The notes under the pieces: model-generated
Seen by the model: only the letters and a program-made list of their open reading frames with translations
What the model was told of the DNA's origin: nothing
The model's database searches: none
Shown: positions 40,601-55,600 of the stretch, piece by piece
Numbering within the stretch: the first letter of the stretch is position 1
Layout of the letters: every line of letters starts with the position of its first letter
Made by a program: the position numbers and the translations under genes
DNA from: Apostichopus japonicus
Taxonomy: Eukaryota > Echinodermata > Holothuroidea > Aspidochirotida > Stichopodidae
DNA length: 64,000 nucleotides
NCBI RefSeq assembly: GCF_037975245.1
Contig: NC_092563.1
Location: forward strand, 28,481,960 to 28,545,959
Direction: 5' to 3'

Positions 40601-43600
40601 AAGGATAAGGCACGAAGTTTCCTTCTTGCTTTTTATTACTTCTGGTAACCATAACATATCGGGGAATAAAATAAAAACGTATAAAAAAGGTTTTGCCCTT
40701 CAACAAGAAACTAATCTCGTTTAAAACTTTCAGTCGAAGTCGTGAACTTAGTACTCGTACACTGGCCTAATGTGCCTAAACTCAACACAAAACCCGAGGC
40801 CTAATGTTACTAGGAAAAATGGTCCATTAATGTTACGGCGAAAGGATAAGACACAAAGTTTCCTTCTTGCTTTTTATTACTTCTGGTTACCAGAACATAT
40901 CGGGGAATAAAATAAACACGTATAAAAAGGTTTTGCCCTTCAACACGAAACTGTTCTCGTTTAAAACTTTCTTTCAGTCAAAGTTGGTAAACTTCGTACT
41001 CGTAGGCCTACTCTGGATGTTTACAATTGTGATGTTTATAACGGGTGTTGGTTACAAGCGATAGGTTTACACTACCTCCACGCTATGAATAGCGTTGTAT
41101 CGATCCGTTCACTCCCATTGTGTAGGTGGTGAATAGCGAGCGAGGGGAATTCGCGTTCCTTTGTTTGAAACGTGGGGAAAGTCGCGTTCCTTTATTTGGA
41201 GCGCGGTTAAGTACAGTTAAGCTGCGTTTTGTGCTGAATCGCGCTAATCTTTTCCAATTTACTTAAAAGCGGTACTGTAACTTGATTGAGGATATGTCAT
41301 ATTTTGAAAGCAAACCTGAGTGTGTACAGAAGATGATATGTCAGGTGAAGAGATGACACAGTTTCAGGTTGATAGGGAGAGTCTATGGGGACTTTATGTG
41401 TCAAGTATGCTAGCTGAGGTATCAGACCTTACCAGGCTTTCATACTTCTCTTGACCGTAGGTGAACTTAAACCCAAATGGTTCCCACTTCTCAGCGAGTG
41501 GTATAAGATTTGTCAACTGTCCCAGTCTTGAGATAACAAGTTTACAAGATAATAAGTATGATTACTCTCCACTGAACTTATATGACATTTGAAAACTTAA
41601 AAAAAAGTATTACCTACAGTATGCTACCTGCTTAAAGTGTTGAGACTCAAAATAAAGACAAATTACATGTAAGAAGAAGAATGCCAGAGAAATTGAACTC
41701 ACTTGCTAGTTCTAGGGCCTGGAATCTGAAAGCTGGGATAGATCCTCCTGGTATTCCAAGTCTCACTTGACACAATCTCATGGTGAAGCCGGATCCGGTA
41801 GCTGGTTTCAGGAGGAAATTCTGTAGCATCTCTGTCTATGTCGAAGAGAATCGCTAGGAAGAGAAAAACAACATTAAAAATATGTAACCCGAGGAGTTGT
41901 TGAGATGTTGAAATAGTACCGTCAATTTACAAAAATAATGATAAAGATTTCCCTAAAACTTTGAAACTCATGTTGCATTATAAACCCTGTAATAGTGACC
42001 AGTTGAAGATATTCCACAAAAAGCACTGGTTTTGCTATTTTATCTACATTGCTATAGATATATCACAGTTCGAATGTTGCATTTAGGTAAAGGTAAACCA
42101 TTCAAGTACATTTATCTAATAGCAAAATGAAGATCTTGTGATTCTACACAAACTAAAGCACATTTCTCATTGGTTGCTTAGTTATGAAGAATGACAGGGA
42201 TTCTGAGTACTTATCCCTCTTGGTACTAGGGGATGCACCGGATATCCGGTCCGGCCGGACTATCCGGCCGGATAGTGAGATATTATCCGGTTCCGGTTCC
42301 GGCCGGATTTTTTTCAAAATCCGGCAGGATCTTTTCCAAAATCTGGCCGGATCTTTTTCAAAATCTGGCCTGAATTATTCCTCAAAAAGGTGTTGGTAAT
42401 AACTTAAATCAATGTAAACTATTTCCAAAAATTAATAAAAACATTCAAAGTAAGGAAAAATTAGGTTTAACATGTTTAATTTAATTTTCTCAATGGTCTG
42501 ACCGACCCACTGTTTCTAAAGATCCAATTAAATAATCTTTTTATTCAGTACAAAGTATGAGATTTGTGAAATGGAGCTTCCCGTTTTAAAACAAACTTCA
42601 TGGGTAGTATGCAGTATTTTTCCAGCAAACAAATTTACATATTGTATCAAGCTTGTCAACAATTATATTGTAGTTATTTTATTAAAGAATGTAGATTACA
42701 CCACTTCAAGTCATATTTAATCTCATAAATGGGGTCTTAATTTCACCTTCTTTATAATATGCGTAAACCTCACCTAAGATTTGATCCTTGTTTCATAATT
42801 CTACTTCTTATTAATGATTTTCTTTTGTGTAATGAAAAAATCCGGTTCCGGCCGGATTTAAAAATTTGGATCCGGTGCATCCCTACTTGGTACCATAAAC
42901 TTTGGCAAAGATCTCCAGGAATATATGATCCTATAATTTCCCATCACATCCCAAACTTCCCTCCCCTTGTCCCCCCCTTCCCCCTCCCTCATCTACTACT
43001 AATTTCCTCTTACTTGTCATGCTAGTAATTATTACCATTGCATGTCATACACACAAATGAATGTGGATACTATTTAAAACCTACATATATGCACAATGAG
43101 TCAGCATTTTACACAAACCTAAATTATCTAATACTGTAGTTGTGGTTTGTACCTACTGGTATGAACTAAAAACCCAGTAAATATAATTTATTAGAGAATA
43201 ATAACCTTTTAAATTACACAACTAGAACAAAAAATCAACTAGAAAAAAAAATCAAACAAGTAAGATATAATGATTACACACCCTCTCACATGACTTGATG
43301 TAAGCCTGTTGACGTAGCTAATAAAATATTACACACACACCCATATACATACATATTTATTCATTATTGTTTGTGTTTCAACAGTGTTACAGATACCTGT
43401 ATGCTATGACAGCCTTGGCAAGATGACCTTCTTCATGTGTGCACAGAAAGTCACGTTATATAACGTAAGATGTACACACTGACCTGAAAACCCAGTGATT
43501 ATAATTTATTAAAGAATAATAACCTTTTAAATTACACAACTAGAACAAAATATCAAACAAATAAGATAATGATTATACACCCTCTCACGTGACTAGATGT

Positions 43601-46600
43601 GAGCCCATTGACGTAGCTAATAAAATATTACACACACACCCATATACATACATATTTTTTCATTATTGTTTGTGTTTCAACAGTGTTACAGATACCTGTA
43701 TGCTATGGCAGCCAAGTGGCAGGATGACCTTCTTCATGTGTGCACAGAAAGTCACGTTATATAACGTAAAATGTACACACAGAAAGCTATGCAGGTTTCA
43801 TCACCAATTGTGTCCACAATTAACATATACAGGTACAATAAAAAAAATGCATTGCAAAGGAGTACAACTTTGGTGTATGGTGTACAGTACGTACATGGCA
43901 AAAACCTCTGGTTCAATTAAGTGGGATTCTATTCGTTGTTGCACAGTTCGTTAGCACAGTTTTGTTAGCACAGATTTGGGCATTAATAGGCTCACACTTC
44001 ACATGATTGAATGATTTGGGTACAAATTTTGAACAGGCTATCTAAAGAATGATGTAATGAAAATATCAAATTCAAGGTTTTCTCTAGTCTCTAGATAAGA
44101 AACAAGTTCTTATTTGAGACACTCCAGAAGAGAGTTTCGTGGTCGCACGTTACCACAACCCTACGGTACAGTATATCTCTCTACCTTCCATTAACCCTAT
44201 GCCATCTCAAATTTTACCTGGTTTTTACTTTTCATATGGGCAAAGCTGAAAGTTATTAAACGTTCTAGTACAGGAAATATCTCATCTACAGTGGCTGACA
44301 TAACTTCTCCCTAACAAAATTTTCAGTGTATATACATGAAAACACTATGAATCCCAAACTTTCTGTTTTTGTTGGAATTTAGAAATGAAATTTGCAGTCT
44401 TTGGGAAACATTTGACTGCAGTATTTCTCTTTTCTTTTTCTTTTTTAATTTATGTGCAATTGCTTTCTTAGTTTTCCACAACAGTGTAAAGTTAAAGGAA
44501 GCCATTTATTAGAATTATTCTGAATTAGGAAGGAGGAACAAGGGCAACCAAGTACAACAAACCAGCCACCCTGCTCACTCATTTCCTAGAATAATTTCAA
44601 GCCGGATATGAACTTGATTTTGTTCCTTTCTCTCGCTTGTCCATGTATCATTTAACACTATTGATAATGTCTTAAAGGCAAGCAATACAGAAAAATAAAT
44701 AAATAAAACACTACGGGAGAATGGGGGTGGAGGGTGAAAAAAGAATTCTACATAAATTGGTTAAATTAATATTATTTGCACTTTTTATTTGATAGAGGTA
44801 TTCCTAACAATTTCCAATTTGTGTTCACCCTGCTCATTAACCTGTCTGTATTCTGTGTGTGTATTTTTCTGTCACTGTTACTTGTCATTGAGCCTCTGAA
44901 GAAGATCCTGCTAGGATCGAAACTTCAGGCCTTCTTACTTTTACACAATTTCCAATTTTCAAATTAAATTAAACTGTTAGCAAACTGCTTATCCACTAGA
45001 GAGCCAGTGTAGGAGAATGTGTAAAAGTAGGTTGGCCTGACGTTTCGATCCTAGCAGGATCTTCTTCAAAGGCTAAATGACAAGTAACAGTAGCAGAAGG
45101 GACAAAAACACGCACAGAATACAGACAGGTTAATAAGCACGGTGAACACAATGAGATACATGTAAGGGGATTAGTAGACAAGGGATGGAAAGAAGAAAGA
45201 AAGAAAGAAACCAACAGGGGCAGAGGAGAATTAGGAGATAAACAGTGGAGGTCCCTCCAATGTTTATCTCCTAATTGTGTTCACCGTGCTCATTAACCTG
45301 TCTGTATTCTGTGCGTGTTTTTGTCCCTTCTGTTACTGTTACTTGTCATTCAGCCTTTGAAGAAGATAGGATCAAACGTCAGGCCAACCTGCTTTTACAC
45401 AATTTCCAATTTTGTGAGAAATGTCTGCAAAGTTGCATTCAGCATAATCTTGGATACTGTACCTATTGCAAGTCGTGTACTACTGTATATATATGAGAGA
45501 TATCATGATTTCATAAATACCAAAGTCACACTTACAGTGTACTCAGTAATCAAGTCTCTCGATGTGTTTCTCACAAGATGCCAATTATTCAAAAGATGAT
45601 TTAATTTGGAAACACATCACCTTTTCATGATCGTTTAGTTGGGCCTTACGTAACTTACATCCACTTAAACCTGCTATATGCTTGTGTCCAACACATAAAA
45701 AAACCCACAAAGTTCTATTCTTTCTTTCTAAAATTTGCTACTGTATATTTCATACTAGTATAATACCACAGGAATAATACCTATAGCTCCTTTCAGGAAC
45801 GTTATTTGGGTCTTACATAACTTACGTATTGCTCAAACCTGCTATATGTTTGTGTGTCCAACACAAAGATAATTCCACAACTATTCTTTCTTTTTAAAAT
45901 TTGCTAAGTTGTACATTGCATATAATTTTAAAACCATAGGAATAATACTTATAACTCCTTTAGGCTGCCCACAACAATTTCAGATGTATTTCTACTTCCT
46001 TAATAATAAGGCTTCTAGACTAACTTTTTTCCCCATTATTTGCAAAAACCTGTATTTAGTATTAGAGCAAATTGTAAAATATAACCACCACAGTCATGAT
46101 AGTAGGTAAATGGTAGAAAGGCTGTGGTAAATTTTTCTTCTCTTTTTTTTTCTTTCTCCCAGTTCAAAATCAGCAAATGTCGGCAAGGAACTTTTCATGT
46201 AATAAAACTGCATTTACAGTATAGTTAAGAGCAAATTGTAAATTTAAATGTTACAATCATGATAGTAGGTAAACAGTAGAAAAGCTTTGGTTCCTTATTC
46301 TTCTCTTTTTTTTCCTGTTTCAATGCAAGTCTTGTCAGCAAAGAACTTTTCATGAAAATCCGGGATACGTTTCATTTCACTTCCTTAATATCATAGGCTT
46401 CTAGGCTATCTTTTGTTCTTTGTAATAAACTGCATAAAAAGTTTAGAGCTAATTGTAAATATAACCCTAACAATCTTGCTAGTAGGTAACAGTAGGAAAG
46501 CTGTGGTCCCTTTTCTTCCCCCCCCCCCCCCCTTTTCAATGAAAGTCTTGTCGGCAAAGATCTTTTCATAAATATCCGGGATACGTTTCATTCCACTTCC

Positions 46601-49600
46601 TTATAGGCTTAGGTTATCTTTCTTCTTTGTAATAAACTGCATTTATAGCTAAGAGCTAATTGTAAATACAGTAGAACCGTTACAATCATGATGGTAGATA
46701 AATGGTGGAAAAGCTGAAGTATATATTTCTCTCTTTTTTTCCTGGTTCAATACCAGCAAAGAACTTTTCATGAATATCAAGGATATGTTTCATTCCACTT
46801 CCTTATGGGCTTACACTAGGTTATCTTTTCTTCTTTGTAATCACTGCATTTATTGTCAAGAGCTAATTGTTAATATAATTGTTACAATCATGATAGTAGG
46901 TAAACGGTAGAAAGCTGTGGTCCTTTTTTCTTCCCCCCCCCCCAGTTCCAATGAAAGTCTTGTCAATACCAACAAAGAACTTTTCATGAATATCTGTGAT
47001 ACGCTGCATTCCACTTCCTTATAGGCTTAGGTTATCTTTCTTCTTTGTGATAAACTGCATTTATTGTTCAGAGCTAATTGTAAATATAACTGTTACAATC
47101 ATGATAGTAGGTTAATGGAGGAAAAGCTGAAGTATATATTTCCTCTCTTTTTGTTGTTGTCCTGGTTCAATGCCAGCAAATGTCAGCAAAGAACTTTTCA
47201 TGAAGATTTGTGATACATTTCATTCCACTTCCTTAAAATTATAGAATTAGTTTATCTGTTTTCTTTTTATAAACTGCATTTTGTAGTTAAGAGCTTATTG
47301 TAAATATAACCGTTACAATCATGATAGTAGGTAAACGGAAGAAAAACTTGGTTCCTTTTTCTTGTCTTTTTTTCCCCGGTTCAATGCAAGTCTTGTCGGC
47401 AAAGAACTTTTCATGAATATCCGGGATACGTTTTAAATATTTGTCCGACAATTCATAGCACACATCTAATACAAAATAACCAAACTTGATTCATGTTTAA
47501 GCAGAAAAAGATCTGGTGTAAACAGTCTTCAACAAGAGCTTTTGACGATATAAAATGTTTGCAATATGTTAATTAAACCAAAACATTTAGTATGTGAAAA
47601 CACTCTCATGTCACTATTCAGTGGGGGGGGGGGCTACAAAACAAGCTTATAAGCACCTAGAGTATATATATATATCACTCAAATAGAGTAATTACACCAG
47701 TTGTAAGAAATACAGATTGCTTGTAGATTGCTACACAGTTGTTCTCAATTGACCTTGTACAAGAGTAGTAGAATATAGTTAGATTTTGTTTATTTCTTGC
47801 AGTGACATGGAACTACTGTATGTACAGTAGTAGCACAACAATTGCTGTAATATCCAATTAATACATTTGCACTTAGGACTATGAACTACTGAAGCCTTAC
47901 TACTGACACATTCTGGGTCTCTATATTTTTAGGTCTTTCACATTTTCCCAAAGACTCAACAGAGAGTACATTTATACATAAATTATACTACATACGATAC
48001 CAATTCAGTCCTGTATCTTGAAAGTAAAAAAAAAAAATTATGCTCATATAGCAAACTTAACTTTGCTAATATATACATATATCAACAAAAATAATAAGAA
48101 AAAAAAATACTAAAAAGCAAGAAAAAAAAACATTGGATTGGAAGTCTTTGAAAGTCAAATGTGTGTGGATGGAATTTTCTTACTTTGGAGTTTTGTAATA
48201 CATGTGCAAGATCATTTCAGGAAAAGGAATACCTTATATACTGCTATGTGAATTACATGAATTTGGTTTCGCCCAAGAAACAGTTACAGAACCTTCGAAA
48301 TGGTATGGTATATATTCTATGCTCCCTCATACAGTTAATGACACAGAAGTGCACAGTGTTGAAGGCACACAGGCTGCAATAGTTCCAACCACAACCATAC
48401 ACTATATATGGAAGGCATATATACCTCAGTTTCTATCAGGTATTGTTCTTCTGTAGTTTTGTATTGTAGTCTTGTAGTTTAGAAGCTCATACTTCCTGTG
48501 ACCATATATCTTTTACCCCACCCCACATAGCCAACGGCAACACTAAATTGTTGGTACGTTTAAACCATACAAAATCATACTTTCCTTAAGATGGACTGAC
48601 CGACTTCCAAGAGACTTTATGAAGAAATGAGTTTTTCATTGTATAAAATAAACTTTTATGTAATCTCCTGTGTTCAACAAGATTTGCTCTTTTCAGTCAT
48701 CAAAGGTAGGTTCAATACTTTAATATAGACTAAAAGGCAGAAGTCATTAACTACATTGAATGAAGGAGAAGAGCATTGTAAAATGACTTGATGATGAACA
48801 TGAGTTTAAAAAGACTGCAAATCACGCTGACAACAGCTAAATAACTGTCAAACACTTATTACAGCTGGACTGCTAAGCATCAATTATTCCATGAAAAAGA
48901 ATAAAACTCACCTCCATAATAATACTCGGGTTCTTCAGCTACTACCATTGCTAGTTCTTCTTCTGAGCTGAAATCTTGATGCGATATTTGAAGGCTTGTG
49001 TTACCAATGAAACCCTCGACCAATGTAAACAATTCAGTTGCTGATGAAACAAAATATTGAAAGTGTAAGTGATAACAAAAAAAATGTTTATCTATACATA
49101 TATATATATGTATATCTATATATATGTATATCTATAGAGAAGGAAAATCCAGAACAGTGAAAAAACTTCCAGCCTCCACCGGAATTCGAACCAGGGCCTC
49201 CAGCTTTATGCGTATATATGTATAAGACCTCAAAGGTTAAAACATGCAACACACCATTCTAGAGAAGTGCTGCCTTTTTTGTTAGTAACATTTGTCAAAA
49301 TCTTGTGGCATAAAATATATTACTTGGACAGTTAAAGGAAAGACAAAGAATGCATTAACTATCATATTCTACTTTTGTCCACAGAAATTGTAACATAAAC
49401 GAGGAAGAAACTTCAAAGACATTGCAAGTGAATAAAAATAAAAAGAATATAGAGAATTATAATTGTAATTATTTATAAATATATCAACTATGTATAATTC
49501 TCTAATGAACTAAGCAGTTGGTTATAAGCTCTAACTAGTAACAACTGAGCATTTGTAACCACACAAGGTTAATCAATTAGATTAACAGGTATCCAACTAT

Positions 49601-52600
49601 GTGTGAATAATTCAAGTTTCGGTCAGTGTCAAAAAGTAATATCCCCATCTTCAAACCTCCTCCACATCCCCCTAAACAAAATGCTACCTTGACTTTTGAC
49701 CTACAGTCAGTTGATAGCTTGATGTGTGTTTAAAACTGTAAGTGACCACACATCAGAGAACTCAGTATCACTAGCTTGAGTTACTGTGTAAAACTCCTCC
49801 AACAAATCCTCATCGAGCTTAAAAGATAACCAGCACATTCAACTTGGCTACGTAAATAAACAACCGCTTCCCAGATATCTTAACAAGTATGCAAATGACA
49901 CAATTTTTGGCCAGAACGGAAGTTGCTTGCCTCAGTGGAAACTTTATAGACGCTTGGAAAGTACAGTACATGCATATATTCTGTCACAGAATACTACTGC
50001 AGGAAAGTTTTAATGAGAAAAAAGGGTGGAGATCATTTGTGTTGTTAGCAATGACCTATAATCCTTACATTATCAAAGAAAATATGCTACTTGATAATTA
50101 AAGCCAGCTCCCTGTTTTGATTTGGGCAAGTTTTCAAAGGATGCCTCAGTAATTTGCAGTTCATTTGCTTGACTTGAGCATAGAACTGCATTTCAAATAT
50201 ATAATGAAGACAAAGTTGAAAGTACTTCAATTCCTATTTGTTGTAACAGAAGCACTGAAGCGCCAAACTACAAGTAAATGTGTCAACTTAAGTTTTAAAG
50301 TGTGTGAATTAAGTTTTTAATGTGTGAATTTGAGACTTCCTAATCTGAACAAACAAGGCCTTAAAAATATAGTTCCGAACGAATTGAAGATAGGAAAGAT
50401 TCCACCCACAGAAACAGAGATCTAGGCAATTTAGGTGGTAGAATGGGAAGAAATGACATCGACCAGAGAGGTCCAGACATTGAGGGAGCACAGTGTTAAA
50501 TGGTTACCAAACAAAGACATGGCAAACTAGGGATCCCACCAATCAAGGACTGGCATCGACCAGAGAGGTCCAGACATTGAGGGAGCACAGTGTTAAATGG
50601 TTACCAAACAAAGACATGGCAAACTAGGGATCCCACCAATCAAGGACTGGATAGCTCAGTTGGTACTACAGATTGCAGGACTTGTAAAAAACAACAAAAA
50701 CAAAAAACCGAGGGCACTGGTTTGAATCATGTTCCAGCCAAAAAAACCTTCATTTTACTCTTTTCCAATGTTTTCAACAAATTCGGTCATTTTCCGTTGT
50801 TCATTTACTTAATATCATTTTGTGTTAAAGACTTAGGCTTTACAATTAAGTTAAGATGAACATCAATATATACCACTGTGTTTCAAAAAATGCACGGATA
50901 GTCATATATCCATGTTGTGTGAACGGCACAAGCTCTATCAACCCAGCCTCGTACTTTATTTTTTGTGGAATATTCTGAAAGCAATTCACTGTGGTTTTTC
51001 CAAAAGAGTTTGCTCAACACTGTGCTAGTTTTGAAGATCTGCAGTACTTAACAGGATTTAAGCATCTTAATTGTTGCATAAACTTTCGATCGAATTGATT
51101 AATGACCGTTTTAATTCCAGCGCTGTCTTTACATGAAAATCAATCCGAGGTCGTAGCCGACGGATGAGAGAAATTATTGTAGTGTATGGAGAATCAACCT
51201 ACTTCTTTACTTTCTATTATAAAAGATAGAATTTAAGGGATTAGAGATTTCAAAATGTCTCAAACAAGAAAGATCAAGGATAAACACCTGTCCATCCAGT
51301 GTCTACAAAACAAATACTGTAGAGCACTAATGGAGATGCTGATGGTACATTTATATAGGCACATATATGTAAAGGCATAAATAACTTTCATCCTTTGTAG
51401 GTACTTTTATTGATTTCAAAAACACCAAAAAACTTTATTATGGGTGCAAAATGCTGTTAACATCTTTGTTGTTCTTGTTGTTGGAATTGGTTATGTCCAT
51501 GAACATAAATGGGAACATGTACATGTATTGTAGACAAACTGTATGCACAATATTTTAGCATGCTACAGCGGTTATCTATTACGGCCTGGGGTTGATGATA
51601 TGTCAGGGTACAGTGAAAGGTATGTTAATGGCCCATAAAACCCTACTAGCCAGGCAACGTCAAGCAATAAAAGACTGCAATTTCAGAGATTCGGTAGACT
51701 TAAATAACGGGGCGGTGATACACCTGTCATCAAGCACCAATGACTATGCAGTGAGTGTACAGACGACTAGGCTGGTGGGACCTTTCATCATTTTCCTTCA
51801 TGGCCTCAATGCCTTGTAACAGAACTGACATTTGCCAAATGCCTCATTTGATTTAATCCCTATAAGGCCAATAAAACACCAAAAATTTACTACAAATCAA
51901 TGGACTTTGATGTCTATATTACCATAGGCTCAATGAAATAATCAATTTCTAGGCAGGGGGTTTAGTCCTGATACTATTCCCACTAGAAGGTTAATTATTT
52001 AACTTCTTGGTGATTATAAAATTGAAATCTGTGTTGTCTACTGTTTTGCCTGAGAAATTCTTCCAACCGCCTACAAAACAAACTCAACACACTGAGATAC
52101 TGGATATATATTTACATGTGTGTGTAATCACTAATTTATTCTGGTTTATTGCTGTTGTCAAGTAACCGTAATGGATTGAGAGCAAACACAGTCAGATGTA
52201 AAAATAGTCTGTTTTGTTCTTATTTGCTTCCCTTCATGCATCACCTTCAGTGATGGTATAGGAACAGTTTCCACTTTTTCATTTCTTCCTTGAAGTGCAT
52301 TGATTACAACATATACAATGATGATGCCATACATTTTACGACAAAACTATGATCTAAGGTGAAGAAAACTAGCGGGAAGATTGAACACAACTTTATCCAG
52401 AAAATTTTGGTCATCAGTACTATAGGCTGCTGGTACTGCAGAGTAGTATTGAGATTATATATCTAATACATCATGTTTTCAATTAATACACTAAATGAAA
52501 ATGAAAGATCACGTCCTAAAACCACAGTCCGTTTCCAGCGGCAAACACAAAGTCGAATATTACAAACTGAAGATCATAACTTCTTTCTTAGTTTTTTAAC

Positions 52601-55600
52601 TAAAGTAGTGAATTATCATCCATAACCCAACTATAACTTGACAAATTCCATTAAAAAACAACAGGAAGTGTAACAGAGCCAGCCTAAGTAAAGGATATGA
52701 CCCACCCAATGATGTCATCTAGATATCAACATTGAGTTTTTGTCACTGTTCCTGACAAATTTCATTTCTTATCTCAGTAAAACAAAAATTCATACATTCT
52801 TTGAAGAATAAAAATATTCTTGGTTTGTGTGAGCGTGTTTGTGTGCTAAGTCACTAAGTGCATGCATATTTACCCCCCCCCCACCCTGTTTAAAGAATGC
52901 CATTTACGTCAATGCAACTCTCCAAATAGACATCAGACATCTTATAGACAACAGATATGTCCCCCCCAATGAAGTCACCTATATCTACATTGAGTTTTTG
53001 TCACTGTTCCTGGCAAAGTTCATTTCTTATGTTGGTAAAAAAAAAAAAAATCATATATATTCTTTGACTTCGTTTGTGTGAGAGCATGTTTGTGTGCGTG
53101 CGTGCGTGCATGCATATTGACCCGTTTTCTTTCAAAGATTGCCATTTACAATCAATGCAACTGTCACAAAATAGACATCAGAAATGTTCTACGGATTATT
53201 CTCAGTTATTTCAAAATCAAATGCAGTCTGTGTAATGTTCAAACAGGGCTTACTCAAGCCACAGCCAATTTTGCATTATGAATAATAAGGTAAAGAACTT
53301 AAATGTTATGTGCAAATATGTGCTCCTAGTCCCACCCCTTCCTCACCCCTATCCCTAGTCCAAACCCCTATTCCTAGTCCCAACCCTATCTCCCACCATA
53401 TAAGTGCGAACCACGTTTAATATGTGACTTTTTCCAATATCTGAAAATGGATTTGGCACCATCACCATTATTTACTTACTCAAGTTATTCTTTGGGTAAT
53501 ACACGAGAGCTGGACAATTTGTTCCATTGACAAAGCATCCCTCCAGCTTGTCTAGATCAAGATTGCCCGATTCAAAGATAGCACTACTTTCTCCAAAGCT
53601 TGGCTGGTAGATAGCTGTGTAAAGAAAAGAACAACTTTATAACCATACAGTACTTAGGTACACATCACCTGGCTGTATTTGTTTTCGGTCAACTAATAAT
53701 AAAATTAACCCTAAGGATTACCTAAAGAACAATCAATTATTTTGGGGACCCAAAATGGGTTACTGGGGAATCCTTGAAGTACTAAAACATTACCAACTGC
53801 TAAAGCCTCTAGAAATCGAATACATACCTTCAGTGGTACTACTGTACGTAGGTAAGAGTGGAGTAGGGTAATTCCAACACCTACCAGTTCAGATATTTCA
53901 AGTGATGAGCTTACCTGTCTCCCCACAACCTTACCGATCTGATTCTTTCTTGTCTGAGTGAACTAGTAACTGGTCAATTACTGTCAAAGCTCCTCCATCT
54001 CTAACCAGAAGTGACCGGTCGTAGGGGGATTATAGTGCTAAAAAAAAGGTCACCGGTTCACTCAGACACGGTACAGTGAGAGTGCTAAGGTTGTGGGGAG
54101 ACAGGTAAGCCAGGAACATAGTTAATATTCAAGTTCCTTACCCAACAGTTAATTGGTTTGGATACTTATCAACATGGTACTTACCTTACTCCACTCAATA
54201 TATGTGCAATATCATCCTATACCGTATATTTTAGCAATGCAACTCCATCTCATGACCCACTTTCACAAACCACTTCTCTCTGTCAGCCTGTTCTTTAATA
54301 TTTATCATTTCAACCTTGTTTCATGACAATTCTTTCTCTCCAGACCACTCAAAAAACAAAATTCTGATGCAAAATGCCAACTAGAAGACAATTGACTTTT
54401 CATAAAATCCCAAAATTAGTCAACAGAGTTCATGACTAACTTCAGACAACATAGATGGATGCATTTCTATACAATGGACAGACTTTGAACCAAGAATGGC
54501 CACTACTGTAGGTGACACTTGACTTAAACTATATTCCAAGCGTCCCACTAACCAACAGAGTTAATTACAAATTCTCAGACACCCATGCATTTCTTTTGAA
54601 GGAAATATGTTTTCAATATTTTCAATCAATGAAATAAAAGGACCCCTAAATGTCCTCTGAAATACAATCTTTTGGACTAAACTTGAATGACACACCAGCT
54701 AACTAAGGCACATTTTATGTCAAGGTGTCACTAAAATCCATGAAAGATCAAAGCAGGAAGAATCCCTTTTGACATATTTGGACAGACAGACTACTGTACA
54801 TTGATACAAAAGCATATCTACTTCACCAAAAGCCCCATGAATCCAACTACAAAAACAGGATGTAATCCAACTATTTTACATTACTGTCACACTTCTTATT
54901 CACATACTAATAAATTCATTTCTCAATGTCACCTGGTCAAGGTACCATTGAAAGTACATTTCTACAGAATTTTGGTATAAAAACAGCAACAAATTTGATA
55001 CACAACACAAGGAAGTCTGCTATGATTATGAAACTGCCTTACATATTCTCCCTTCATTTTGTCATGCCCACAGCCTCAATATTTTAGCATTCAACTATAG
55101 TGCAGTATGAGTGACTAAGTTGTAAGTCTATAGTCATTTTTTCCCTGAAGTGCAATATTGTTAAATTGGTATTTCACGACAAAAGTTGATGGTATTGACA
55201 ATACCGTTGTTCATGGTAGATGATTTTCAGTAAGGGGACTCTTAAAGTGTGTACACAGCCAGAACCATAAATAATATCTAATTCACTTAACACTGTAGAT
55301 TACCAGACAAAACAACTCAAAAGAGCCAATTGAAACAAATTATTAACTTGTTCCCTGCCAGCTAGATAGTATACAATCAAAAATTACCAAATTGCATCAC
55401 TAATATTGTTAACATTCCTAATCTGAGGTTACAGTATAAACACTCACAACTAACTCATTTTCATGTCTGTTTCACAAGAATATGAGTATAAGGAAGTGAA
55501 ACATGTTCAAGGTAGTGTTTTCGGTGCATGCAATATAAGGAGGTTTATTGCACACCAATTTTACGAAATCCAACAACTTGCTGTAAGTATACTTAATCAC

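Larger units (their letters stand above)
37507..41277. mobile_element. 3.77-kb DNA-transposon-like element with 28-bp perfect TIRs
   Basis: Left end CAGTACCGCTTTTAAGTAAA (continuing TTGGAAAA) and its exact reverse complement at the right end, 28 of 28 bases. TA dinucleotides flank both ends (37505-37506, 41278-41279), suggesting a TA target duplication as in Tc1/mariner-like insertions. Both subterminal zones carry GCGCT motifs. Inside are a BEN-domain exon on the plus strand and a roughly 235-bp tandem duplication near the right end. No transposase was recognised, so the superfamily is open. The element sits inside intron W6/W7, against the gene's direction for its BEN exon. Confidence 0.8.
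41854..48911. other. intron W5/W6, repeats only
   Basis: Long intron containing the hAT-type MITE (42227-42885), a roughly 320-bp duplication (43150-43785), the hairpin-bearing triplet (44790-45420) and the roughly 210-bp satellite (45940-47440). The rest is AT-rich with no gene seen; open frames at 48161-48456 are not recognisable. Confidence 0.6.
49041..53479. other. intron W4/W5, repeats only
   Basis: Contains SINE-like pieces (49135-49215, 50640-50745), a 92-bp duplication and a roughly 265-bp duplication (52680-53200). I recognise no gene; the plus-strand frame at 51592-51819 has no family match. Confidence 0.6.
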
